DNA of 64,000 bases from Tetracentron sinense (GCA_015143295.1 JABCRI010001343.1:372001-436000); one strand, 5' to 3'; counted from the stretch's first letter, positions 53,401 through 63,163 are shown. Numbers and translations are program-made. Notes: a model not told the origin generated them from the sequence alone.

Positions 53401-56400
53401 CAACCCTATTCAAAGAAGGCTGAAATAGGGTCGAGAGATGGAGAGAGGGGGCAGAGAGGGGTGAAGACGAGTGTCATGAACTGCCTCTTACTGCTAGCTC
53501 GGGTTGCTTGGGGGCCTGGAATTGATTCAAGATCGGTTCGGGGGAGAAGAGGCTCTTACAACAACCTTCAGACGTTGCTTCCGCAAAACAGTATGGCACC
53601 TGACTTCTAGGTGCGTGGTTGGAATCTTCCCCATACTACAGAGAGTTGCCCCCACCTGTGTGCTCTTCGACAGGGGAGAACACATCCCAGGGCCCATGCC
53701 AACTCGGACTGACCTCCAGGACAACACTGGACGGCCTCTGGAGAGCTACACAAAACTTTGACTCTAGCGCCCACCCCCTGGTCATCTTTGGTAGAATAGT
53801 CTCCCACAGACCGTCCCCTATATCGGTCAAATCCCTGGCAAATAGGTTGTCAAGGACTACTGAGGTTGGCCATGGTGATTCGTAATCACCCAGAGCAGCT
53901 AGAGGGATAAGTTGTTGTTGGTTAGTGTAATCACGCCATAGTCGTCAAGGATTGGGTAGTAGCTGTCTGGAAGGGTAACATCCCCCACTTCGAGTTCGAC
54001 TGAAGGGGCTTCCACCGGCCTCACTCAATCCTGCAGAACACGAAGCAATGCAAGCTCGCCGACCTTGGTCAAGCTCTCATCAGTGAGAGGGTCAGAATCA
54101 TCAATAGCATGCTTTTTGTTGACCAAAAGTTAGCATGAGCAAAACATATTTATAATAGTACAAGCAAGAGAAAAACATATTTATAATAGGACAGGTTAGC
54201 ATGAGAATCACCGTACGATCTCTGCTTTCTTTTTTCTTCGTTTCTATCTGCAAACCATTTTTTGTCGTATATAAAAACTCTAACATATTATATTGTAAAA
54301 GATGCGAAAAGTATATAAAATAGCATTTTTTTGTTAACCAAAAAGTCATCTTCATATAAAATAAATTTTTACACTCTTAAACAATAAAATATTACATATA
54401 TACCACCTAGAAGGGCAGTCGCCTGAGCCCAGCAGAGAGCGCCTGGTTGCCTAGACGACCGCCTGAGACGCCTTTAACATAACAACTATGCCACGATAGT
54501 TATCACAGCTTTGGACATCTTCTTTGTTTTATATGTAAGTACCACAATACTCCTTCACACTTCCGGCATTTCCTAGTTTTTAGAATGTTATTATTTATTA
54601 AACAACCTTGTAAGACAAGATATGCCAATTTCTCCTATGCATTTCTACACTTTAATTGGAATATCATTGGTTCCAAGGCATTTCCTATCTTCATCCTCAT
54701 TTTGGCTTCTATTTCCCAAATTCTATGAATATAATAGTAGTCTCTAGTCTCTAGACTCTGCACTAAGTTAGTATCCCCGCCTAGTTGCAATCTTCATTCA
54801 GTATTTCCAAAAAATCCTCTGCATATCTATTTTATCTCTTCATCCTTCACAATACTCTCCGATCGCCGCTCTTAATGAATCTAATGTGACCTAGGTATTT
54901 TGTTTATATACATACTCACCCTCTCTTGGCTTAACTAATTGCAAAAGTCATCATATGCCTTATATTTAGCTTAATTTATTATTTCTTAGCTTTTCTTTTA
55001 CTAATTTTATATTTCCTAGATTTTCATCATTTCTAGTTCTTTGCCAAGTTTTGTAGTATGACATCTTTTCTCTTAACAATTTTGTGAACCTCATCAATCT
55101 ACCAAGAAGTTTATTTATGCAATTGGTAGTTCAAATTAGATTTCCCTAATTTCCCAATATTTTAAATGCAATGGTAATTCCATCCAACATTTTTGTAGTT
55201 TCCGCTTCTAAGTTATATGGTCGTTCCCTTATAAATCTATCCATAAAAGCAATCACTTGGTCATTTTTAGATTCCACCGCTTTATTTGTGGCTCCTATTT
55301 TATTTTATTCATTCTATTCAACTCTTAATACAAAATCCATGACCAATAACCGATGTTGTACTAGCCTATCTCAAGAAATAAATATATAATTTTTACATGA
55401 ATATAAATCATTCCTCATAAATAGAAAAAGGTGAAAGTGACTCTAATTTTTCTACTTTTGAAGGTCATCAGATGCTCATCTCCCTATGCCATCGAAAACT
55501 CAAGAATTGCATCTCCTATCTCATTTCTATCACCATACCCTCCGCTCTCCATGCACCTTATCATATTGTCTACTTCTTTCTCCCTATATAATGTTATGAC
55601 CATTTAAATCTTCTCCTATAAATATCCTTTCACCTTCGGCAATCTTTTGTATTAATTCATTCACCTGAAATCCTTCCAGGGCTTCTTCTCTTGTTGGCTC
55701 CCAGTGAGATTGGAGGCCATCTTCTCTATTATTTACGGAGCGATAGCGTGGTTGATTTGGAATGAGAGTAATCAAAGATTTTTTGGCGATGCAGTCTTCT
55801 TCTCAACAGATCAAGGCAGGGATCCGCCGCCTTATTTTGAACTGATACTCAATGATTAAGAAACTTGAGGATTCAGATCTCAATGCATTGTTGTGATCCA
55901 ATTCCTAATGGATAGAGGGCTATATTTTGGCCGGTTCACGCTACTTACGCCTCTTTTAGTTGTCTTAATTACCGTCTATCCCTGTTTTAACAACTGGATT
56001 CATGTTCTTGTGATCCCTTGAGCTTTCTTCTTGCTTGTACTATTTTATATATGCTCTGATTTACTGATAAAAAAAACTCCTCATAATTTTTATTCTACTC
56101 TTACTTGGGGTGCATAAGCACTAATAATGTTGATTACAACCTTACATAACACTATTTCAATTGAAATTAACCTATCACTTACTCTCTTAATCTCTACCAT
56201 ATTTGTCTATTGTTATTCCTACTCCATTCCTATTAAAGTAGAATAGCTTATTTACTAGCACCCATCTAATCCGACGCAAGAAACATTGCCTACTTCTCAC
56301 AACAACCAAGCGTTGTTGTAATGTATCACTTCTAGTGAATGCCCTAGCCAACCCTTGCCTATTTTTCACTGCAACCAAGTCTTGTTGCAGCGAACGCTTC

Positions 56401-57604
56401 TAGGGAACGCCCTAGGATTAGCACAAGATAAAAATTAGGATTCATGTTATAGGATTTGGCATGGTTTTTTACAATGATTGCTAACATGACGTGCAACCCT
56501 CCTCCTATATCTAGGTTTGGGACCAACAATGTATTACAAAGCGCGACAAGTAATTAAATGTCAACAAAAAAAAGCAGCATCGCCCACGGGATACATTCGT
56601 TCCACCCCAAGAGAGTCTATAGTCTATACATTCCCAGAGGAGGTAAGATTAGCAAGAAACCTGTAACTCTGTCAGGACCCTGTGCCTCAGATAAGAAAAT
56701 GGAAATAAGTCTGGAGAAAAATGTGGAAACAGTTGAATTACATGACAGCGTTATTGAAAACCCTTCCCTGTTGTGTACAGCTTGCTTGGTGAATGATCCC
56801 ACTTCCATTGCTTTCTTTAGATTGTGATTGCTAGGGATGAGATAGGTTTGTGGTTTTAAATTGATAATAGATTGGTAAATTGATGAGTAGGATCCAGAAG
56901 GCAGTGTTGCGCCTTGTTAGATATTGGATCAATTTATATTTGTCCGTATAGAGATTATATTTGTCCCTATGGCTGATGCTAGATCCACTCTTCTTCTCAT
57001 TCACTTTCTTTTTTTCCTAAAAGAGAAAAAAAAAAAGGGGGTAGAGCCCTGAAAAAGCTGCCACATTTTTGTCTTGACATAGCATTCCTCAAGAGAATCT
57101 GTGTTGAGGATCTAGGTTGTTTTAGTTTGAAATCTGAAACCCTTATCTTCTTGTTTATGTAAGACTGAGGGATTTCTAAAATTCAATAACAGAAGAAAAC
57201 AGAAACAAAAACCTAATTTCCATGAAGCCGCCAATTTGGAATCGAGGGATACGTTGAAAAGGATTGGTATAAACATTGCTAGCAACCTATCATTTTATCC
57301 AGTGATTCTCATCTACTCGTAGTCTAATTTACACCTTTCTATCTCAATTAGCAGAATTAGATCTATACGGGGAATACAAAGAAAAAGAAATAGAAAGAAG
57401 TCTCATTTCTAGAGAGAGAGAGAGAGAGAATGCGTACGTATAGGTTCCAACAAGAGGAGTAAGGAGGAGGGCGGCGCTGATCCAGTTCTCGGAGACCTTT
57501 TGGATCTTATTGGGAAGATCCTTCCACAGCCCAGGCATCACCTTCTGCTGGAACGGTGACAGCGCATACACTACTGCCTTCATCCGCACCGGTGTCTTCC
57601 CCAT
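44377..57604 (-). CDS. QCR8: Cytochrome b-c1 complex subunit 8 (ubiquinol-cytochrome c reductase QCR8/UQCRQ)
   Basis: Small inner-membrane subunit of mitochondrial complex III, in contact with cytochrome b. Exon 1 (57604-57438, 167 nt) encodes MGKTPVRMKAVVYALSPFQQ, then GLWKDLPNKIQKVSENWISA and the hydrophobic ALLLTPLVGTY. Exon 2 (44425-44377, 49 nt) encodes YVQKYQEKEKLAHRY and TAA. Together 71 residues against 72 in the Arabidopsis protein (WYAQYFKEQEKLEHRF at the end). Donor ac|gtacgc at 57437 and acceptor tgcag at 44426; splicing completes a threonine codon. The intron is 13,012 bp and full of transposons. Both exons look intact, so the gene is probably functional. Confidence 0.93.
44871..45022. 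mobile_element. Short hairpin element (MITE-like)
   Basis: cccgtttggttagtgagaaa through atgcaagaaag at the left pairs with ctttcttgcattttcttgctaaccaaac at the right. 152 bp. End text resembles the hairpins at 29194 and 31546. Confidence 0.6.
45932..46489. mobile_element. CATAGTCAC-ended hAT-like element, copy 2, TSD CATATATA
   Basis: Ends CATAGTCACAAA on both sides (inverted) and an exact 8-bp duplication catatata (45924-45931, 46490-46497), though in AT-rich sequence. The interior near the left end repeats gtttaaaacg motifs. 558 bp, no transposase. Confidence 0.82.
47039..47384. mobile_element. CATAGTTAC-ended MITE, copy 3, inside the RTE LINE
   Basis: Ends CATAGTTACCAAGTACGGG and the complement of ggggatttggtaattatg. 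346 bp. The interior is rich in taatacggta motifs. No clear 8-bp duplication. Confidence 0.7.
49172..54050 (-). mobile_element. L1-type LINE, nearly full length, decayed
   Basis: The 3' end tttaccgataaaaaaaa lies at 49172-49190 on minus. ORF1 C-terminal text RRSIMELRRLERAINYDTLS (about 52920-52990) runs into ORF2, as in plant L1. The 5' end is not sharply placed. The L1 lies within the composite insertion, in the same direction as QCR8. Confidence 0.82.
49200..52876 (-). pseudogene. L1 ORF2: endonuclease, reverse transcriptase, zf-RVT
   Basis: Starts ATG at 52876 with LSLLSWNIRCLG, the N-terminus of the APE-type endonuclease; then CLGGDFNCIRFPHERRG and QFTWS (about 52290-52450). RT: LAGNKAPGPDGFSIEFYK, SLISPHQGAFVWGRQILDDV, KGQGLRQGDLLSSTLFIIVS and the catalytic FADDTLVF (about 50795-50820). 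The end is zf-RVT-like: CLNAEKTVNHLLLLHYLVVF (about 49590-49650). Stops and frameshifts near 52760, 51040, 50570 and elsewhere. Confidence 0.85.
55690..56076 (+). mobile_element. L1 3' fragment inside the RTE LINE
   Basis: ORF2 tail text IAWLIWNESNQRFFG-like (about 55737-55785), an untranslated end, and gatttactgataaaaaaaa with the tail at 56069-56076. RTE endonuclease text resumes on both sides. 5'-truncated, opposite strand to the RTE. Confidence 0.75.
57438..57604 (-). CDS. QCR8: QCR8 exon 1
   Basis: ATG at 57604-57602, three bases (AGA) after a 28-base G run on this strand. It encodes 55 codons plus AC. An upstream non-ATG frame through the G run would add polyglycine; I reject it because the family starts at MGK. 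Confidence 0.94.
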
Positions 57605-57769
57605 TCTCCCCCCCCCCCCCCCCCCCCCCCCCCCCGCCACTTAGCACCACCCCTTCGCTCTCTCTCTCTCTCTCTCTCTTCTTCCTCCCCAACACGAACA
57701 GCTGCTGAGAAGGACTTATAACACAAAACTCTCTCTCTCTCCTCTCTCTTTCTCTTTTTATTATATATC
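57605..57769 (-). promoter_or_regulatory. QCR8 core promoter and 5' leader
   Basis: TATATAAT at 57767-57760, about 160 bp before the ATG, followed by a GA/CT-rich leader (57656-57680 and 57731-57753) and the G28 tract. The sequence immediately upstream of the TATA box (57770 onward) belongs to the MULE. Confidence 0.6.
57608..57635. repeat. Homopolymer C28 (G28 in the QCR8 leader)
   Basis: 28 consecutive C on plus. On the QCR8 sense strand it is a G28 tract ending three bases before the start codon. The length may be unreliable in the assembly. Confidence 0.95.
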
Positions 57770-58226
57770 GGGGAAAGTACGGAAATAGGCTTCGGTTTTT
57801 GAATAATTACGGAAACCAGCTCCCTTTTCAGGGAGTTATTTTTTTCAGCCTCCATGCGTGTGTAGAACTGAAGCGTGCGGGAGGACTTGTGAGAATGTCC
57901 AAAATGCCCCCGTAAAAACTTAACAGTTTATGTTTCACTGTTCTTTCTCACTATCTCGAATACAACTTAGATTACCCTACCTATTTCGAACGAAGAACAG
58001 AGATAACCCTTTCACCATTTCGAACAGAGAATACATTGCATCAGAGATTCCGGTTCCCTACAAAGTAGATTAATCCTACATCATAGTTTAATTAAGAAGA
58101 AGAAGTGGAAGTAAAGGAAAAAAAAAAAAAAAAAAAAAAAAGGAACTGATTCTTCGTCACTCGTTCCCTACAACCTTCAGATTAAGAGGTATGTATAAAT
58201 ATCGAAATAAAACTTCTTTTACACAG

Positions 58227-58376
58227 TTTAAATTCGAGATAATAAGTCTCGAATTTGTTAGGTTAAATTCGAGATAACCATATAGAATTCGAGATAACAA
58301 TCTGGAATTCGAGATGGTTATCTCGAATTCTATATGGTTATCTCGAATTCAACCTAACAATCTCGAATTCAGAATT
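58227..58376. repeat. Palindromic GAATTCGAGAT repeat cluster, left
   Basis: Eight or so copies of attcgagat or its complement in 150 bp, arranged as one large inverted repeat. Left arm gttaggttaaattcgagata plus accatatagaattcgag; right arm ctcgaattctatatggt plus tatctcgaattcaacctaac; centre aattcgagatggttatctcgaatt. A smaller group lies at 58600-58675. Confidence 0.9.
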
Positions 58377-58487
58377 AAGCCTTATATTTATTAGTGTGAA
58401 GAAGGAACTGGTTCTTCCCATGTATTACCCTGTAGGGGAAGGTATATTTATTATGGAACCTTAAAATTAACAAAATTGAAACCCTAA

Positions 58488-58556
58488 AACCTAAGGAACA
58501 TAAACCCTAAGGAACTAAAACCCTAACGAAGATAAACCCTAAACCCTGATAGAAAA
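58488..58556 (+). promoter_or_regulatory. Cluster of telo-box-like AAACCCTAA motifs
   Basis: At least four aaaccctaa/aaaaccctaa motifs in about 70 bp upstream of the DUF1985-Ulp1 start. Telo-boxes are common promoter or leader elements of plant genes active in dividing cells. Spacing is irregular, so this is not telomeric DNA. Confidence 0.55.
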
Positions 58557-58735
58557 ACCCAATGTTTCTTTCAACATCCTGAATTGAGAAAACAATTGAA
58601 TTCGAGATTATTATCTCGGATTCGAGATAACCATCTCGAATTCAGGACTATAATCTCGAATTTATGACTATTTATTTTGGAATTCAATTTTTCTATGTAT
58701 TACTAAGCAATTTTATTAATACTTGCAGATTCAAG

Positions 58736-61702
58736 ATGCCAAAAAAAAAAAAAAAAGGGAAGGTAGAGGTAAAGGGAAAGAGGTAGAAAAGGCTCAACCC
58801 TCTGTGAAATGTACCATGAAATAATGGTTTGAAAAAATAAAGCCGCACTTGGAGGCCTATCCTGAGAGGAATTCTTTGTGGATGCAGACTTGCTTTGGGC
58901 TCTTTATGATTTGCCCAAAAATCCCCAATGTGGTCAGGCATTGCACCACCTACTTCAGAGGCGTAGGGATGCACTTACTTTTGATGTGGCTGGTAGTGTA
59001 ATGCGGTTTAGGTTGTTAGACTTCACCTTGATAATGGGTTTAGATGCTAGTATAGGTGTCCCTCCTGCATAGTACCTGTCAGTTCTCCAACCTCCCTAAA
59101 GGTTCGCAAGTTTGTGAAGTACAACTTATAAAAAAATTTTGACCTGATTGGGTGTTAGAGGCGTGTGACAATGATATGGACGCAATCAAGATTGCATTGG
59201 TCCTATATGTGGAGTTATTGATTATTGCAAAAGAGACACACTCAAACATTGAGATTGAGTACTTGGATCTTGTAGAGGACCTCGATACCTTCAACAGATA
59301 CCCTTGGGGCACTATAGGGTACTCGATATTTAAGAAAAGTATTGAAATGACGCATATAGATACTCCACAATATAACATTAACGGATGTTGTATTGCTTTT
59401 CAGGTATATTATATCATTGATGTATGTTTAATTTGTAATTACACTCCTGTTTTTATTTTCATTTCAAATTCTAATGATGACAGGTTTGGATGTTTGAGTG
59501 CATTCCCGCACTTGGAAAGTTATGTTCCCGTGGATTTCCTCCTACTACTGATATGTTCCCTCGTGTTCTACGTTGGAAAGATACTACTTATAAAACCTAC
59601 AAGACATTAGAAGAGAAGATATTTAATTTTGAAGAGGTACGAAAGTTAGTACAATATATATATTTTTTTGCTTAGTCCAAACTTAATTTTATGTTCACAG
59701 CTTGATGTTCTTAAGTTAAAAGTCACTGCTCTTGAGAAGGAGCAAGAAGTAGTAAGGGGTGTCCTTGCAATAATTGGATCTGAGGATGATGATAATGAAT
59801 GATGATGAGGATGGTCGAAGGATAGTCTCGAGGAGGATGGTGATGAGGAGGAGGAAGTAGGCAGGATAAGTTGGAAGATGACGAGGAGGAGGATAGTCTC
59901 TCCCCGGTACATGAGCAAAGGTCAAAACATGTAAGTAGCCAAAATTCAAATAAGGAGGTGATCCCTGCTAGGCACATATAGGACTGTAATCTCGAATTCT
60001 GACCAATTTATTCAATATATTCAAATTTTATTGTGTTCTAATGTCTACCATTATTTCAGGTACACGATGTACAAACGAAATCACACTCATCTTTATACAA
60101 GCGACTCAAACGTTATTTTGCCAGACGGTTTGATGCCTTAGACATGAAAATGGATCGCCTGACTGAGAGGTTTGATAATTATGTATCAGAAATGGTCGCT
60201 ATGAGAAAAAGAGATAGAAAAAGAGAAAGAAAAAGAAGAAGAAAAGAAGAGAAAAAAAGAAGAGATAGAGAAAGAAGAAGAGAAGATAGAGAAATAGAAA
60301 AAGAAAGAGAAGACAAAAGTATAGGATGTTGGTGATGAAGAAAGAATGGCTTTTCAGGGGGGCAGGTGGGTGATGAAGTCAGAATGACCTTCTCAGGGGG
60401 GAGGTTGGGGATGAAGTAAGAACGGCCATTTCAGGGGGGGAAGTGGGTGATGAAGTTAGAACGGCCTTCTCAGGGGGAGAGGTGGGTAATGCCTCAATAA
60501 CGGTTTTTCAAGATGTGATGATGGAACCGTTACAAGAGTTGAGGGAAGGCCACAAAGACTTACAATGATTTCTCAGCACTCCGCTCCCTTTACTTGAATA
60601 CTAGAGTGAGGAAACAAATGGCCAAGGGCGTGATTGCTATAAATCCAATGAGGGCAGCTACAACAGCTGAAAAAAAGGCCCTGCAAGAATTTTTGAATAC
60701 GGAGGCTGATCCAAATAATACGAGGTAATGTTTCTAATTGTGAATTGAAAAGTACATGCATAAATGAGGAATTAATGATGATCAAATTTCCTTACTTTAC
60801 TTATTCTAATTGTGAAGGTCGATCTATAGCATTCAGATCACTCCGGAGATGCTAGTATTGTGTCAGAAAGCAAACGTGAGATCGATTCATCGGTATTTGA
60901 TTATTTCCAACTTTAATTTAATGTTGTCTATCTAAATTGTAATTCTAAAAATCTAACACTAATACAATGTACATACATAGCATATTGACATATGGATGGA
61001 ACTACTAGCGCAACGACATGCGAGACATCCTGATCTTTACGCCCAGTCCTGTGTCTTTGTACCTACGTGGTTTATGGTAAGGCGGGTATTTATTAATTTA
61101 TTATCTACATTCATTCTTGACGGTATTCTAATTATTTAGTGTCTTCACAGGAATTCCTACTTATAGAAGCAGACACTTTAGATCATATATCAATCAAATG
61201 ACTCTGCGATTCTGACTTGTTAAGGAATCAATTAAACACTAACATTACCCCCATTGTTGAGGGGGTGGATGGGCGACCGGCCATGTGGTCGGTTGAAAGG
61301 GTGTACATCCCGTTTCTTAGTAGCCACCATTGGGTCTTGGCGGTGTTGGAACCTCCAAGAAGGGAGGTCCTAATTCTGGACTCATACTTCGACAATGTCT
61401 CAACAAGATATGAAGCAGAACTACGTGGACTGACAGAGTGCATCCCTGCCCTTTTCCATATGTGCGGCGACGTGGAGGCTCTAGGACATGAGTGGGTGGT
61501 GCGGGAGGTCATTGAGTTACCGAAACAGAATAATCCGTACGTCTATATGAAATAAGCAATTTACTTGTAATGTACCTCACTTTTTTTACCTAGAATGTAC
61601 TGATGAAATGTGTTGTTTATGTGTATCAGGCACGATTGTGGAATATTCATGATGAAATATGTGGATTTCCTATGTTCCGATTTAGAGATTAATTTTAAGC
61701 AG
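58736..61702 (+). pseudogene. DUF1985 / Ulp1-like C48 cysteine protease gene of the MULE
   Basis: Possible start ATG 58736 (lysine-rich start in a 16-base A run). DUF1985: VAGSVMRFRLLDFTLIMGLD (58988-59050), EYLDLVEDLDTFNRYPWG, then an exon 59484-59636 with VWMFECIPALGKLCSRGFPP. Next come exons from 59701 and 60060 (charged coil DRKRERKRRRKEEKKRR), up to 60724, 60818-60892, 60981-61076, 61151-61536 and 61630-61702. The last two form the Ulp1 core: His in SSHHWVLAVLE, Asp in LILDSYFD, Cys in HDCGIFMMKY. The triad is preserved. Ulp1 proteases cleave SUMO-type conjugates; the role in MULEs is not known. Stops (59070, 61199) and a frameshift near 58875 suggest decay. Confidence 0.8.
60331..60484 (+). 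repeat. 39-bp coding minisatellite, four copies
   Basis: Units start ggtgatgaag at 60331, 60369, 60407 and 60446 (spacing 38-39). The consensus peptide is about GDEVRTAFSGGEV. It follows the Lys/Arg/Glu-rich stretch of the Ulp1-like gene. Confidence 0.88.
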
Positions 61703-63163
61703 GTATTACACCTTTTCCTCTGATTCATTATTCATGCTACAGTATTTTTAATTTATCTGGCTCACTATTACGCTCAACGTATTTTTAATTTGTAGATTGA
61801 TGTTAACAATTCCGAAAGCGGATAGCTTACGAGATGATGGATGGGATTGCCAAGCCTTACTAACTATCAGTTGTTCTAATGCCCAATCAGGATAAAGACT
61901 GTAAGTTCTAATGCTCTTACTAACTATCAGTTGTTCCTAATAGAAATTTGAACTTCATTGTTGGATATATCAGGTGTCTCCACAATTATTCGGTGAAGCC
62001 TTCACCAATACTTCTGTTTACAATGGAGATCAATATGAGGGAAATTGGTGGTTCGTATATACAGAAAGAAATATACATTACCAGGTAAAACTAAATTCTT
62101 CCAATATCCATTCTTTTTTATTTTATACCACTTAAGAGAAAAATAAAAAAAATGTAGGACTAGATAGTCTCAATACCATATTCAATCACATTTATCTATT
62201 AATTTTTTAAAATTTTAATTGCAGGCTCAAGTGGGAGGTGGTTATTTGGGGAGGGAGAACATCCGGCTCTTGAGAAGCACCTAGTGCGCAAATGAGAAGT
62301 GGTTATTTCCCGGACGGCAATCTTCACCATTCATGTTTCTTTAGGCAAATTCTATATGTAAATTCATCTTTTATTGCAAGACCCTGATAAGTTTAGAACA
62401 GAAGTATATGTAGACAAACCAGAATGCTACAACTTGGATTATGAGGGGGATCAAAAGAATATCATGGGGCACCCATATGTAAATTCATCTTTTCTTATAA
62501 TGTATTTTCAACCTTCTCACCCGACATTGGATGTATGTATGGATTTATTTGGTTTAATTTTTTTGATCAATATAGCTCATTTACAGTTCCTGTCTCGAAT
62601 TCAAGCTAACCAATCTGTAATTCAGGCAAACCAATCTCGAATTCGAGATAACCATCTCGAATTCAGCCTAACCAATCTCGCATTCAAGATAACCATCTCG
62701 AATTCAACCTAACCAAGCTCTAATTCGAGATTGTTGCTTGCATTATAAAAGCTCAAGTACAACAGGGTCTAAGCCTGAATTCGAGATTGTTATCCCAAAA
62801 TCATCCAAATTATCTCGAATTCGAGATAACCATCTCGAATTCATCCTAACCAATCTCGAATTCGAGATGGTTATCTCAAATTCAGCCTAAAATATCGAAT
62901 TCGAGATTGTTTCTTACATTAAATCTTAAGTTTTAAATTACAGGTCGTGTCTTGAGACTTCTTTGTCATTTGTCCCCCTTTATATACAACTCAAGTACAT
63001 GGTCCAAGGGCTGATTTTTCACATGTTAATTTAAGTAGTCATATGAAATTTATAACTTGTAGACTACAAGTGAAGCTCTGACCCACCGAAGAGGAAAATC
63101 ATGCATTGATTCAGTAGTACAATATTCGAACATACAAAAACTCTTTGAATTCTCATTATGAAA
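61703..63163. other. Region between the convergent Ulp1-like and transposase genes
   Basis: Holds possible further plus-strand exons of the Ulp1-like gene (for example GEAFTNTSVYNGDQYEGNWW near 62000-62050, and AQVGGGYLGRENIRLL near 62224), then the second palindromic repeat array and both gene ends. Function of the possible extra exons is unknown. Confidence 0.5.
62595..62920. repeat. GAATTCGAGAT repeat array, right
   Basis: At least twelve copies of tctcgaattc or gaattcgagat, often alternating with ataaccat and cctaaccaa spacers. Same vocabulary as the left cluster at 58227-58376; isolated copies at 58600-58675 and 59987-59996. Confidence 0.9.

Larger units (their letters stand above)
48334..54486. 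mobile_element. 6.15-kb composite insertion with hAT-like borders carrying an L1
   Basis: Flanked by tatcccac (48326-48333) and tatgccac (54487-54494), a 7/8 match. It exactly separates RTE text NNYRGI from KLMN-C-TMKL. Borders carry gcctaggc-type motifs in inverted orientation (aaggtgactaggcaac at the left, ggttgcctagacgacc and cgcctttaac at the right); a third such end lies at 49020-49075. The centre is the L1. Probably one or two non-autonomous hAT elements plus the L1. Confidence 0.6.
46751..56330 (-). mobile_element. RTE-type LINE, old, interrupted by three insertions
   Basis: The 3' end has two copies of cccaaatatttggggttggc and an attatc microsatellite (46750-46825), typical of plant RTE. 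RT text on minus: LQSTDDAVLMDVNKDGVNAK (about 47815-47875) and QVGYLGSIIYNDLEIEDVV (about 47615-47670). Upstream pieces: NKEDVQSCDNYRGI (about 54490-54535), FIGEDLNGH of the endonuclease (about 55590-55620) and NRNGVGITIDKYGRD (about 56187-56240). Many stops. Joining the pieces requires removal of the composite at 48334-54486 and the L1 fragment at 55690-56076. Confidence 0.82.
44426..57437. other. Giant QCR8 intron (13.0 kb), mostly nested transposons
   Basis: Contains, left to right: a hairpin element at 44871-45022, a hAT-like element at 45932-46489, and an RTE LINE (46751 to about 56330) interrupted by a MITE, a 6.15-kb composite and an L1 fragment. The parts at 45023-45931 and 56331-57437 show no gene; a short direct duplication of about 75 bp (aaggaaattttctttg / aagggaaattttatttt) lies at 45525-45670. 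Confidence 0.85.

Noticed and set aside
56558-56827. 89-codon plus-strand frame in the QCR8 intron, open on both strands
   Set aside because: No recognisable domain, no splice or promoter context, and a matching open frame on the other strand suggests chance.
57440-57640. Polyglycine N-terminal extension of QCR8 through the G28 tract
   Set aside because: It has no ATG start and the family begins at MGK; the frame depends on the run length.
58488-58556. Interstitial telomere
   Set aside because: Motifs are irregularly spaced and separated by other words, so telo-boxes are the simpler reading.
59646-59977. Serine/proline-rich frames on the minus strand
   Set aside because: They are the complement of an acidic, GAT-repeat stretch (gatgatgataatgaatgatg) of the Ulp1-like gene; low-complexity shadow.
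62595-62920. Regular repeats resembling a CRISPR array
   Set aside because: Spacers are themselves repeated and the repeats are palindromic variants of one word; the DNA is plant nuclear.
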